A stretch of DNA of 13,424 nt from NCBI GenBank assembly GCA_002729015.1, contig PBVO01000079.1:1-13424 (forward strand). Direction: 5' to 3'. Shown piece by piece: positions 1-8,246 of the stretch (the first letter of the stretch is position 1; each line of letters opens with the position of its first letter). This stretch comes from Candidatus Poribacteria bacterium (lineage in GTDB: Bacteria; Poribacteria; WGA-4E; UBA9662). The notes beneath the pieces were generated by a model that did not search any database, was not told the origin of the DNA, and saw nothing but the letters and a program-made list of their open reading frames with translations. Position numbers and translations under genes: made by a program.

Positions 1-1248
1 AGCGGCACAAACAACCACATCTTTGTTATCAGAAAAGCGGTTGACGGCGCCGATAACTTCACCTTGACTTGGTTGTGGAGAATGCCCTAAGTCGTAAATT
101 CGATTGACCTCATCAAGCCAGAATTTGTTGTGATTATCAATTTCCTGCGCATAATCAGTAGTAATCCGAAAATCGTCCAGTGCCCCAACTAAAAAGGACA
201 GAATAGTTCTTGCATCTCCTACTAAGGGTAGCGCAGCATGTTTAGCAGCATCGAACTCAGCAACATTTATATTGATAAACCTAACATTCGGATTTTGGAA
301 AGCTGTTTTGGAGGCTGTTGTAAAATCGCTTAAGCGTGAGCCAACCACAATTATTAAGTCTGCGTCGCGCGCGATTATATTTGCCCCAGGCGTGCCAGTA
401 ACACCCATAGCACCTAAGCATTGGGGATGATCATAATTTAGTGAGCCTTTTCCCGCAAATGTTTCAGCCACTGGGATCCAAGTTTTTTCGACTAAAGATT
501 TTAATTCAGCTGTCGCCTCAGCATAGATAGTACCTCCACCCGAGATTATCAAAGGTTTTCGACTCGACTGAATCCACTGGACAGCTTTTTTAAGCAACCG
601 ATTGTCTGCTTGAGGTCGTGCAATCACGTGGGTACGTTTTCCGAACAAGCTAACCGGATAGTCGTAAGCTTCTGATTGAACATCCTGTGGCAAAGATAAT
701 GTTACTGTGCCTGTTTCTGCCTGTGAAGTCAATACTCGCATAGCTTCAGGCAATGAGGTAATGATCTGTTCTGGCCGATTGATTCGATCCCAATATTTCG
801 AAATTGGCTTAAAACAGTCGTTAACGGAAAGATCTTGTGAAACTTGAGATTCTAGCTGTTGTAAAACTGGAGACACAAGCCGACTGGCAAAAATATCACC
901 AGGTAAAAGTAAGACCGGTAAACGATTAATCGTAGCTCCGGCCGCTGCTGTTAACATATTAGTGGCTCCAGGCCCAATCGATGTAGTACAAGCTAGTGTG
1001 CGCATTCGATTATTCATCTTAGCGAAAGCAGCAGCTGTGTGTACCATAGCTTGTTCATTTCGAGTCTGATAATATCGAAATGAATCAGCATACTGGTGTA
1101 ACGCTTGTCCGATCCCAGCGACATTACCATGTCCAAAAATACCAAACATGCCTGCAAAGAAAGATTGCTCTACACCATCTCGTTCAACGTATTGTTGTTT
1201 TAGGTATTCAACAATGGCTTGGCCCATTGTCAATCGTCGGGTTTTCAT
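1..1248 (-). CDS. iolD: 3D-(3,5/4)-trihydroxycyclohexane-1,2-dione hydrolase (IolD), 3' part outside window
   Basis: This is a thiamine-diphosphate enzyme that in the myo-inositol pathway hydrolyses the cyclic dione to 5-deoxy-glucuronate. I translated it by hand: 416 codons are present and the frame is open to base 1. IolD proteins are about 640 residues, so the C-terminal PP domain with its diphosphate-binding motif lies outside the window. Visible features are the N-terminal PYR domain with FGIFGHGNV (about residues 35-43), the TPP-activating Glu in TRNEQAMVH (E65), SIGPGATNM near residue 90, KPISKYWDRI near 155, and a central domain with SGGGTIYAE and GVTGTPGAN. These match my memory of Bacillus IolD closely, better than acetolactate synthase. 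The ATG is preceded by a strong AGGAG 7 nt upstream (1256-1260). It is the fourth gene of a kdsB-pyrG-hisC-iolD run, 24 nt after hisC. Other iol genes may lie further downstream, outside the window. Confidence 0.88.
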   Translation of the reverse strand, partial: MKTRRLTMGQAIVEYLKQQYVERDGVEQSFFAGMFGIFGHGNVAGIGQALHQYADSFRYYQTRNEQAMVHTAAAFAKMNNRMRTLACTTSIGPGATNMLTAAAGATINRLPVLLLPGDIFASRLVSPVLQQLESQVSQDLSVNDCFKPISKYWDRINRPEQIITSLPEAMRVLTSQAETGTVTLSLPQDVQSEAYDYPVSLFGKRTHVIARPQADNRLLKKAVQWIQSSRKPLIISGGGTIYAEATAELKSLVEKTWIPVAETFAGKGSLNYDHPQCLGAMGVTGTPGANIIARDADLIIVVGSRLSDFTTASKTAFQNPNVRFININVAEFDAAKHAALPLVGDARTILSFLVGALDDFRITTDYAQEIDNHNKFWLDEVNRIYDLGHSPQPSQGEVIGAVNRFSDNKDVVVCAA

Positions 1249-1272
1249 TAATTTTCTCCTCAGATTGTCCTT

Positions 1273-2364
1273 TTAAGAGATTTCTAAAATGTCGGATAAA
1301 GTCTCGATAAAACGCCTGTTCTGCTCGTTAGTTCCAATTGTAAGTCGGACTGAATTAGGAAATCCGTAGCCCGTAATCGGCCGAACAATAATCCCTTTTT
1401 CAAGTAGTTTTTGAGCAATCACCTCGCCAGAGCAGCTTAAATTCAACATGATAAAGTTACCTTCGGATGGTACGTAATCAACGTTCAATTCAGCTAAGGC
1501 TTTGTATAGATGGTGCTTTTCTTCATCATTGGTTTGTTTGCTTCTTAGTACATAGTCTGTGTCGGCTAAAGCTGCGCGGGCGGATACCTGTGCTAGTAGG
1601 TTACAATTGAAAGGTTGCCTCACTCGATTCATTAATCCAACCAATCGGTTGTCAGCAATACCATAACCGATTCGTAAACCAGCTAGGCCATGAATTTTGG
1701 AAAACGTTCGACTAACAAGCACATTATGTCCTTGTTGGATGTAAGACAAAGTTCTCGGGTAATCTTCTCGATCGATGTATTCGCCATATGCTTCATCGAA
1801 AACCACCAACACATGTTCCGGAACACTTGCTAATAGTTCTTCCGCCTGTTCTACATTTACCATAGTACCAGTTGGATTGTTAGGGTTTGCAATAAAAATT
1901 ATCTTGGTTTTATTAGTAATCGCAGAAATAATTGCTGAAATATCTTGGTGATACCCATTCATCGGTGTTACCACCGCTTTGGCGCCACAAATAGCTGCGA
2001 CTAGCTTATAGACAACAAATGCACTTTCTGAGTAGATAATTTCATCATTTGGTTTGACGAAAGTTTCTCCAATAATATGTAGCACCTCATTAGAACCATT
2101 ACCCAAAATTATTTGATCTATATCAACCCCCAGATGTTCAGCTAAATCTTTCTTCAGATAATATGCATTTCCATCAGGATAGAGGTTTACCTGATCAACT
2201 GCTTTTTGCATGGCCGCCACGGCTTTGGGGGAAGGACCAAGGGGGTTTTCGTTAGAAGCAAGCTTTATAATATCGTTTAATTTAAACTCCCGTTGGACTT
2301 CCTCGATTGGTTTTCCCCCCTGATAGGGTGAAATGGTTTCGATTTCTGGCCTAGCTGTAATCAT
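1273..2364 (-). CDS. hisC: Histidinol-phosphate aminotransferase
   Basis: This is a PLP-dependent class I/II aminotransferase of 363 residues, the usual HisC length. It converts imidazole-acetol phosphate and glutamate to histidinol phosphate and 2-oxoglutarate in the cytoplasm. Motifs seen in order: KLASNENPLGPSP (residues 34-46, substrate loop), YPDGNAYYLK (62-71), GNGSNE (88-93), ANPNNPTGT (159-167), FDEAYGEY (189-196, PLP-ring Asp190), SRTFSKIHGLAGLRIGY (218-234) with the Schiff-base Lys223, and VRLTIGT (339-345) with the carboxylate-binding Arg340. It starts with ATG 21 nt after the pyrG stop; the ribosome site is weak (AGGT about 10 nt upstream), so coupling to pyrG is likely. No other his gene is visible. 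HisC-like enzymes can also act on aromatic amino acids or as phosphonate/cobalamin-pathway transaminases, so the exact substrate is inferred from overall similarity. Confidence 0.92.
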   Translation of the reverse strand: MITARPEIETISPYQGGKPIEEVQREFKLNDIIKLASNENPLGPSPKAVAAMQKAVDQVNLYPDGNAYYLKKDLAEHLGVDIDQIILGNGSNEVLHIIGETFVKPNDEIIYSESAFVVYKLVAAICGAKAVVTPMNGYHQDISAIISAITNKTKIIFIANPNNPTGTMVNVEQAEELLASVPEHVLVVFDEAYGEYIDREDYPRTLSYIQQGHNVLVSRTFSKIHGLAGLRIGYGIADNRLVGLMNRVRQPFNCNLLAQVSARAALADTDYVLRSKQTNDEEKHHLYKALAELNVDYVPSEGNFIMLNLSCSGEVIAQKLLEKGIIVRPITGYGFPNSVRLTIGTNEQNRRFIETLSDILEIS

Positions 2365-2385
2365 TTCTGATGAACCTAAAAATTT

Positions 2386-4008
<1,623 letters not shown>

Positions 4009-4029
4009 CTATTATTATCTTTTATTTGG

Positions 4030-4770
4030 TTAAGCCTTCAGAAATTGCATTAAACGTTTTAGATCATCTGGAGTGTCAATGCCAATTGATCTAGATTTAG
4101 TCTCCAACACACGAATGGAAACTCCATTTTCTAAAAAGCGTAGCTGCTCTAAACCTTCGGATATTTCGTACGGAGTACGTTTCCAATGGGTAAAATCCAT
4201 TAAACATAATCTTTTGAAGGCGTACAAACCGACATGACGGAAATTCGGTGCTGAGGTTGACCATTCTTGCCCCAAATTGCCAGGTAAGCAAGAACGTGAA
4301 AAATACATTGCCTGACCTGACTGAGTAACCACGACCTTAACAACATTAGGGTCATAATAGTCATCAGGATTTTCAATCCTCTGCATTAAGGTGGTTACTT
4401 GAGTAGTCGAATCATCAAGAAATGGTTGTAATAGTTGATCTACTGCCTTGGGATCGAGTAACGGCTCATCACCCTGAATATTAGCGACTATATCATCAGA
4501 AAGAGACTCAGCGACTTTTGCTACTCGGTCGGTACCGGTTTTAGCTGGCCCAGTAAGAATAGCCTCCCCACCAAATCCGGATACGACATCAGAGATCCTT
4601 TGATCGTCAGTAGCCACAACCACTCTATCCAACAATTTAGATTGGCAAGCCCTCTCGTAGACATGTTGAATCATCGGCTTTCCTAATATGTCCACCAATG
4701 CTTTACCCTCAAACCTACTAGAGGCATAACGAGCCGGAATAATTCCGACTGTGGTTAAATGTTGCGACAA
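4030..4770 (-). CDS. kdsB: 3-deoxy-manno-octulosonate cytidylyltransferase (CMP-Kdo synthetase)
   Basis: KdsB transfers CMP from CTP to Kdo, giving CMP-Kdo for the inner core of lipopolysaccharide; it is cytoplasmic. The 246-residue length is normal for the family. Motifs: GIIPARYASSRFEGKAL (9-25, CTP-binding loop), GKPMIQHVYERA (30-41), VVATDD (51-56), NIQGDEPLL (98-106) with Mg2+-binding Asp101, FRHVGLYAF (178-186), EQLRFLENG (208-216) and IGIDTPDDL (229-237) with the second metal Asp232. The start is TTG at 4768-4770: AGGA lies 8 nt upstream, and there is no in-frame ATG or GTG before the conserved strand, so TTG is the best choice. It is the first gene of the run to iolD and has its own promoter about 70-100 bp upstream. 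Its presence argues that the host makes Kdo-containing LPS. Confidence 0.95.
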   Translation of the reverse strand: MSQHLTTVGIIPARYASSRFEGKALVDILGKPMIQHVYERACQSKLLDRVVVATDDQRISDVVSGFGGEAILTGPAKTGTDRVAKVAESLSDDIVANIQGDEPLLDPKAVDQLLQPFLDDSTTQVTTLMQRIENPDDYYDPNVVKVVVTQSGQAMYFSRSCLPGNLGQEWSTSAPNFRHVGLYAFKRLCLMDFTHWKRTPYEISEGLEQLRFLENGVSIRVLETKSRSIGIDTPDDLKRLMQFLKA

Positions 4771-4839
4771 AGCTCTTTTCCTATTCGCGCTCGAATCTCA
4801 CTAGCTCAGTTTTCGTTTATGGCTCAAAACGATGGAAGT

Positions 4840-4868
4840 AGTTTAGCAAACCCAATCAATAGTGTCAA
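4840..4868 (-). promoter_or_regulatory. Sigma70-type promoter for kdsB-pyrG-hisC-iolD
   Basis: On the minus strand a perfect -35 TTGACA (4863-4868) is separated by exactly 17 bp from TAAACT (4840-4845, four of six matches to TATAAT). TGC directly before it makes an extended -10. The predicted start is near 4833, giving a leader of about 63 nt before the TTG of kdsB. It is the best promoter-like sequence upstream of this gene run. This is inferred from consensus only; no other obvious operator overlaps it. Confidence 0.7.
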
Positions 4869-4962
4869 CACAAGTAGCCGGCGCTTTCTAGGTGAATCTG
4901 CACTTGTAAACTGAGGTTGCATTCTTTCTCATTGTAATAAACTAAAGAGAGTTTTTTACTAT

Positions 4963-5002
4963 TTTATAGCTAATTAGAATTCTTTATAGCTACTTGGAAT
5001 TC
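4963..5002. repeat. Tandem direct repeat, 2 x 20 bp
   Basis: Two adjacent 20-bp units, TTTATAGCTAATTAGAATTC (4963-4982) and TTTATAGCTACTTGGAATTC (4983-5002), match at 18 of 20 positions. A spacing of about two helical turns would place equal contacts on one DNA face, as expected of a tandem regulator site. It could equally be a simple local duplication in AT-rich DNA. Confidence 0.85.
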
Positions 5003-5169
5003 GAAGGAATCGATCAAAACAATAAATATCCCTTCAATGGTTAATAAATCATATATTTATGATATTTGACGGAATTCTATCTGTCCTAACCGTCGATGTT
5101 TTTGCCAAACAAGTTAGCCGTCTCTGGTGTTGTTTTTGGGTAAACTTACTACATCTTTTTTACTGGTCA

Positions 5170-5178
5170 TGATATAAT
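5170..5178 (+). promoter_or_regulatory. Extended -10 promoter P1 of desaturase operon
   Basis: TGATATAAT gives a perfect -10 hexamer (5173-5178) with an upstream TG. No good -35 lies at the right distance, which extended -10 promoters tolerate. The predicted start is near 5185, so its transcript would carry the GGGCAA/TTGCCC hairpin in the leader. Confidence 0.5.
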
Positions 5179-5189
5179 TGCGCCGGGCA

Positions 5190-5198
5190 TGGTATAAT
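5190..5198 (+). promoter_or_regulatory. Extended -10 promoter P2 of desaturase operon
   Basis: TGGTATAAT gives a second perfect -10 hexamer (5193-5198) with an upstream TG, exactly 20 bp after the first in a similar context (CATGATATAATTG against CATGGTATAATGG). The predicted start is near 5205, inside the palindrome that follows, leaving a leader of about 38 nt before the GTG at 5243. No recognisable -35 is present. Confidence 0.6.
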
Positions 5199-5200
5199 GG

Positions 5201-5221
5201 GGGCAAGGTTGCCCTTTTCTT
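5201..5221 (+). promoter_or_regulatory. Palindrome/hairpin with T-rich tail at the desaturase transcription start
   Basis: GGGCAA-GG-TTGCCC (5201-5214) is a perfect inverted repeat followed by TTTTCTT. As RNA it folds as a 5-bp GC-rich stem, GGGCA/TGCCC, with an AGGT loop. As DNA it is a 14-bp palindrome over the predicted P2 start, where a repressor could sit. The tail resembles a short intrinsic terminator, but the stem is short. Which role applies, if any, is unknown. Confidence 0.45.
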
Positions 5222-5242
5222 GCAAAAGTAGGGATTATAAAA

Positions 5243-6220
5243 GTGAACATGAAAGGTACAGACCACAAACTAGAACGGCAGGTAGAAGTTTTACGCCTTA
5301 TAACGCCGACCGTTGAAAAAATGATGAATAGGCACGTAGAAAAGAGAAAACTCTGGTTTTCTTCTGACTTCTTGCCATCAAACGAAAAGTCAAGCCCAGA
5401 AGACGACCGTATTCTGACTGAAGCACGGAAACATGCCCAAACAATCCCAGATTCTGTCAGGGCATCATTAGTCATGAATACAATTACAGAAGAAGGATTA
5501 CCTCACTTCCATCGGTTTATTGCCTTTCACCTTGGAGATGAGCCAGTGTGGCGACGCTGGAATTTTATGTGGACGGCGGAGGAAGATCGACACGGAAATG
5601 TTTTACGGGACTACATTCGGGACACACGTTTGTTCGATTTTCGAAAAGTCGAGCAATTACAATACGATTTCATTGAGGCGGGATTTGACCCCTTTGATAC
5701 ACGTTCTCCTTATCAGACCTTAGTTTATACATCCTTGCAAGAACGAGCTACTCAAGTCGCTCACCGAAATACGGGCAAACAAGTGGGAGATAGAGAACCT
5801 TTGCTCAATAAAATTCTAGCCCGAATTGCCTCTGAAGAAGCGTTGCACTATAACTTCTATCGTAGGGCATTCAGAGAGGTTTTGGCCTGTGATCCAAATT
5901 TGGCTTTGGAAGCCATCTTAAAAGTAATGCCTTCACTCAATATGCCGGGTATTCGGATGCCTGGTTTTCGACCGATGGCAGAGTTGATTCGACGTACAAG
6001 AATTTACGGGTTATGGGAGTATAAAGACATTGTGGAAGAAGCAATCTCGTACTGGCAAATCGAAGTCTTGAAGAATTTAAACGATCTTGGCCATAAAGCA
6101 CAAGACACGATTATGGAACTGCCTAGGCGGATTCAGGCTGCGGCTGAGCATTTGGAACGAAGATCTACACAGAAAGCTTTTTCTCTAGACGTTATATACA
6201 ACCGTATAATGGAATTCTAA
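5243..6220 (+). CDS. Soluble acyl-ACP desaturase (diiron, fatty acid desaturase type 2)
   Basis: This 325-residue protein is predicted to insert a double bond into acyl-ACP (or acyl-CoA) chains using O2 and reduced ferredoxin, in the cytoplasm. All six ligands of the plant stearoyl-ACP desaturase diiron site can be placed: Glu83 in ITEEGLPHFH, Glu114 and His117 in TAEEDRHGN, Glu167 in LQERATQ, and Glu199 and His202 in ASEEALHYNFY. The order and spacing match the family (EENRHG and DEKRHE boxes in plants). The protein has no membrane segments, consistent with the soluble class. I prefer the GTG at 5243: an AGTAGGG (5228-5234) ends 8 nt before it, whereas the in-frame ATG at 5249 would be too far from that site. 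It is the first gene of a two-gene plus-strand unit, 7 nt before an oxidoreductase. Chain position and carrier preference cannot be read from sequence. Confidence 0.9.
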   Translation: MNMKGTDHKLERQVEVLRLITPTVEKMMNRHVEKRKLWFSSDFLPSNEKSSPEDDRILTEARKHAQTIPDSVRASLVMNTITEEGLPHFHRFIAFHLGDEPVWRRWNFMWTAEEDRHGNVLRDYIRDTRLFDFRKVEQLQYDFIEAGFDPFDTRSPYQTLVYTSLQERATQVAHRNTGKQVGDREPLLNKILARIASEEALHYNFYRRAFREVLACDPNLALEAILKVMPSLNMPGIRMPGFRPMAELIRRTRIYGLWEYKDIVEEAISYWQIEVLKNLNDLGHKAQDTIMELPRRIQAAAEHLERRSTQKAFSLDVIYNRIMEF

Positions 6221-6227
6221 ATACTGT

Positions 6228-7334
6228 ATGGCTTCAACTGTGACTGACAAAATGAAAATCGGTATTATCGGTTGTGGCAACATTAGTGGGGCATACTTTA
6301 ATGGGGCCAAGAACACAGATGTTCTGAAAATCTTGGCCTGCGCGGACTTGCAACAAGAAGTTGCCAAAAAGCGGGCCGATGAATTCGATTGTCGTGCTAT
6401 GTCGGTTAAAGAATTATTGGCAACACCTGAGATTGAGTTAGTTATCAACTTAACGATTCCTCGGGCACATGTTGACGTCGGTTTACAAGTGGTCTCCGCA
6501 GGTAAACATGTTTATAGTGAAAAGCCGTTTGCTATTGATCTGCAAAGTGCCAAGCAATTAAGAAAAATTGGACACGAAAGCGGTTTGCGAGTCGGTTGCG
6601 CTCCTGATACCTTTTTGGGTGCCGGTACCCAGACCGCTCGACAACAGATGGATGCTGGTGTTATTGGTACAGCTGTTGCAGGCACAGCGTTCATGTGCGG
6701 ACATGGGCACGAAAGCTGGCACCCGAACCCTGCGTTTTACTATGATATTGGTGGTGGTCCTATGTTGGATATGGGGCCCTATTATATTACGGCTCTCATT
6801 AATATTTTGGGACCAGTTAAGCGGGTAGCTGGCGTAACGGCCAAGACTTTTGAAGAACGTATTGCTTCCAGCGAGACTATTCGAGGACTCAAAATCCCGG
6901 TCAAAACTAGTACTCACTTGACAGGTAGTATCGAATTTTGTAACGGTACTGTTGTTACGATGATAATGAGTTTTGATATGTGGCGTCATAGCTTACCTTG
7001 CATCGAGATTTATGGAACAGATGGATCGATGCAGGTCCCTGATCCAAATGGATTTGGTGGCTCTGTAAAAGTTAGCAAGCCAACAAGAGACTGGGAATCT
7101 ATCCCATTAGGTTTTCCTAATAATTCTCGGATTATCGGGGTTATTGATATGGTCCGTGCTATTCGAAATAATCGACCTCACAGAGTTAGTGGAGAGCTAG
7201 CTTACCACGCCCTAGAAGTTATGTTAGCATTTGACCAATCATCCCAAACCGGACGACATGTGAACATCGAGAGTTCCGTTGATCGGCCGGCTCCTCTCCC
7301 TATTGGACTAAACGAGTGGGAAGTCGAAGATTAA
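6228..7334 (+). CDS. Gfo/Idh/MocA family NAD(P)-dependent oxidoreductase
   Basis: This 368-residue protein has an N-terminal Rossmann fold with IGIIGCGNISGAY (11-23) for NAD(P), the family's EKP signature in VYSEKPF (95-101, Lys99), and a C-terminal alpha/beta substrate domain with DIGGGPMLDMGPYYI (173-187), where Asp181 is near the usual active site. The family oxidises sugars, cyclitols and similar polyols; inositol 2-dehydrogenase (IolG) belongs to it, but nothing here proves that substrate. The start is uncertain: ATG 6228 (chosen, 7 nt after the desaturase stop) and ATG 6252, which begins right at the beta strand MKIGIIG, both lack a clear ribosome site, so translation is probably coupled to the desaturase. 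Its stop faces the aldo/keto reductase stop with only 5 nt between them. The two opposing units may form one sugar-processing neighbourhood. Confidence 0.9.
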   Translation: MASTVTDKMKIGIIGCGNISGAYFNGAKNTDVLKILACADLQQEVAKKRADEFDCRAMSVKELLATPEIELVINLTIPRAHVDVGLQVVSAGKHVYSEKPFAIDLQSAKQLRKIGHESGLRVGCAPDTFLGAGTQTARQQMDAGVIGTAVAGTAFMCGHGHESWHPNPAFYYDIGGGPMLDMGPYYITALINILGPVKRVAGVTAKTFEERIASSETIRGLKIPVKTSTHLTGSIEFCNGTVVTMIMSFDMWRHSLPCIEIYGTDGSMQVPDPNGFGGSVKVSKPTRDWESIPLGFPNNSRIIGVIDMVRAIRNNRPHRVSGELAYHALEVMLAFDQSSQTGRHVNIESSVDRPAPLPIGLNEWEVED

Positions 7335-7339
7335 GAGTC

Positions 7340-8245
7340 TTAGTTTGATGGTTGAGTATAGATAAGATCGGAAAATTTCTGCCACACTGAATCAGGCAAA
7401 TTGGTTATAGCCGACTTGTAATTTTGTTCTACTTCTGTTGCGTTTTTAGCACCAGTAAGTGTGCAGCCTATCATCGGTTGGCGTATTGAGAACTGTATCG
7501 CAACATCAAGCAGTTTCACTCCCAAATCATCCGCTAATTGCCATAGTTGGAAAGCCTTTTCGTTTTCGGCTTGATTTATATGATCAGTTAACGTATTGGT
7601 TCTACTAGGTTTGATTCCGGACAACAATCCCATAGCAATAGGACTGCCATTGATAACACCCACATTTTTTTCTGTGGCCACTTTAATCAGTGAGGTGGCT
7701 GTCTGTTGAATTAATGTATAATCCAAGTAAGTTAGGATTACATCTACATCGTTTCGTTGGATGGCTAATCGATGAAATTGGTGATCTCGAACACCGAGTC
7801 CGATGTAACGAATTAGCCCTTCCTCGCGCATTCTCTTTAGTTCGTCAAAAGCACCCTCTTTAGACACAACAGTTGCCATGTCATCAGGATCATGTACCAA
7901 ACAAATGTCTAAATAATCGGTCTTCAACAATTTCAGACTATTTTCAACTGATCGGCGCGTACCTTGCGATGAATAATCACCTTTCCATTTGGGATGAGTC
8001 CCAGTTTTTGTTGCTAAATGGAGTTGATGTCTTTTTCCATCCTGTAAAGCTAGCCCGACGCGCCTTTCGCTTTCGCCATACAGTGGTGCTGTATCCAGAT
8101 AGTTAATACCGAGATCAATAGCTTTATGAATAGCTGATATTGCTTCTGCGTCGGTGACATTCGATCGACCAATTCCAGCTCCTCCCATCCCCAAAGCTGT
8201 GACTTCCAAATTAGTCCGGCCTAGTTTACGGGTTAAGAGTCCCAT
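7340..8245 (-). CDS. Aldo/keto reductase
   Basis: This 301-residue (beta/alpha)8 NAD(P)H-dependent oxidoreductase resembles the L-fucose, D-threo-aldose and L-galactose dehydrogenase branch. Catalytic tetrad, numbered from the chosen start: Asp51 and Tyr56 in YLDTAPLYGESE, Lys80 in ATKTG, and His118 in CLVHDPDD. TRKLGRTNLEVTALGMGGAG near the N terminus is also typical, as is IGCTLTGAKNATEVEQN near the C terminus for NADP binding. I chose the ATG at 8245, one base after the stop of the preceding gene, over a TTG at 8263 that would add six residues and overlap it by 17 nt; the family normally begins close to the RKLG segment. It is the last gene of the minus-strand run, with no room for a terminator before the converging oxidoreductase gene. 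It probably acts with the TIM-barrel protein encoded just upstream on a sugar or sugar lactone. The substrate is unknown. Confidence 0.9.
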   Translation of the reverse strand: MGLLTRKLGRTNLEVTALGMGGAGIGRSNVTDAEAISAIHKAIDLGINYLDTAPLYGESERRVGLALQDGKRHQLHLATKTGTHPKWKGDYSSQGTRRSVENSLKLLKTDYLDICLVHDPDDMATVVSKEGAFDELKRMREEGLIRYIGLGVRDHQFHRLAIQRNDVDVILTYLDYTLIQQTATSLIKVATEKNVGVINGSPIAMGLLSGIKPSRTNTLTDHINQAENEKAFQLWQLADDLGVKLLDVAIQFSIRQPMIGCTLTGAKNATEVEQNYKSAITNLPDSVWQKFSDLIYTQPSN

Positions 8246-8246
8246 T

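Larger units (their letters stand above)
4771..5242. other. Divergent intergenic region between kdsB and the desaturase gene (472 bp)
   Basis: This is the only gene-free stretch over 300 bp. The left end (to about 4870) holds the kdsB leader and promoter. The middle (about 4920-5080) is very AT-rich and holds a tandem 20-bp repeat, three GAATTC hexamers (4977-4982, 4997-5002 and 5072-5077) and a 6-bp inverted repeat, ATCATA/TATGAT, at 5048-5063. The right end holds two extended -10 promoters and a GGGCAA/TTGCCC palindrome before the desaturase start. I see no convincing gene, tRNA or riboswitch in it. Confidence 0.8.

Noticed and set aside
4820..4915. Small plus-strand frame of 31 codons (MAQNDGSS...) in the intergenic region
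   Set aside because: It has no ribosome site, overlaps the kdsB promoter on the other strand and shows no recognisable protein features; chance is the simpler reading.
5048..5063. ATCATA/TATGAT inverted repeat as an operator
   Set aside because: Six-bp arms made of A/T with one G/C pair are expected by chance in such AT-rich DNA; kept only as a note in the intergenic entry.
5066..5071. TTGACG as a -35 box for a further upstream desaturase promoter
   Set aside because: No -10-like hexamer is found 15-19 bp downstream.
4963..5198. Repeats as a CRISPR-like or integration-site structure
   Set aside because: There are only two abutting units with no spacers, no cas genes, no integrase and no tRNA end nearby.
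5167..5475. Minus-strand frame of 102 codons across the desaturase start
   Set aside because: It overlaps the conserved desaturase N terminus and its promoters, has no ribosome site of note and its product looks non-protein-like.
6205..6210. TATAAT just before the Gfo/Idh gene as an internal promoter
   Set aside because: It lies within the end of the desaturase coding sequence, lacks an upstream TG and has no -35 match at the usual distance.
6558..6989. Long minus-strand frame (143 codons) opposite the Gfo/Idh gene
   Set aside because: It lies fully within a gene with clear family motifs and is itself rich in Ser/Thr/Asn without motifs, as expected of an antisense shadow.
7331..7345. Bidirectional terminator between the converging oxidoreductase and aldo/keto reductase genes
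   Set aside because: Only 5 nt separate the stops, and I found no stem longer than four bp with a T-run; transcripts probably read into each other.
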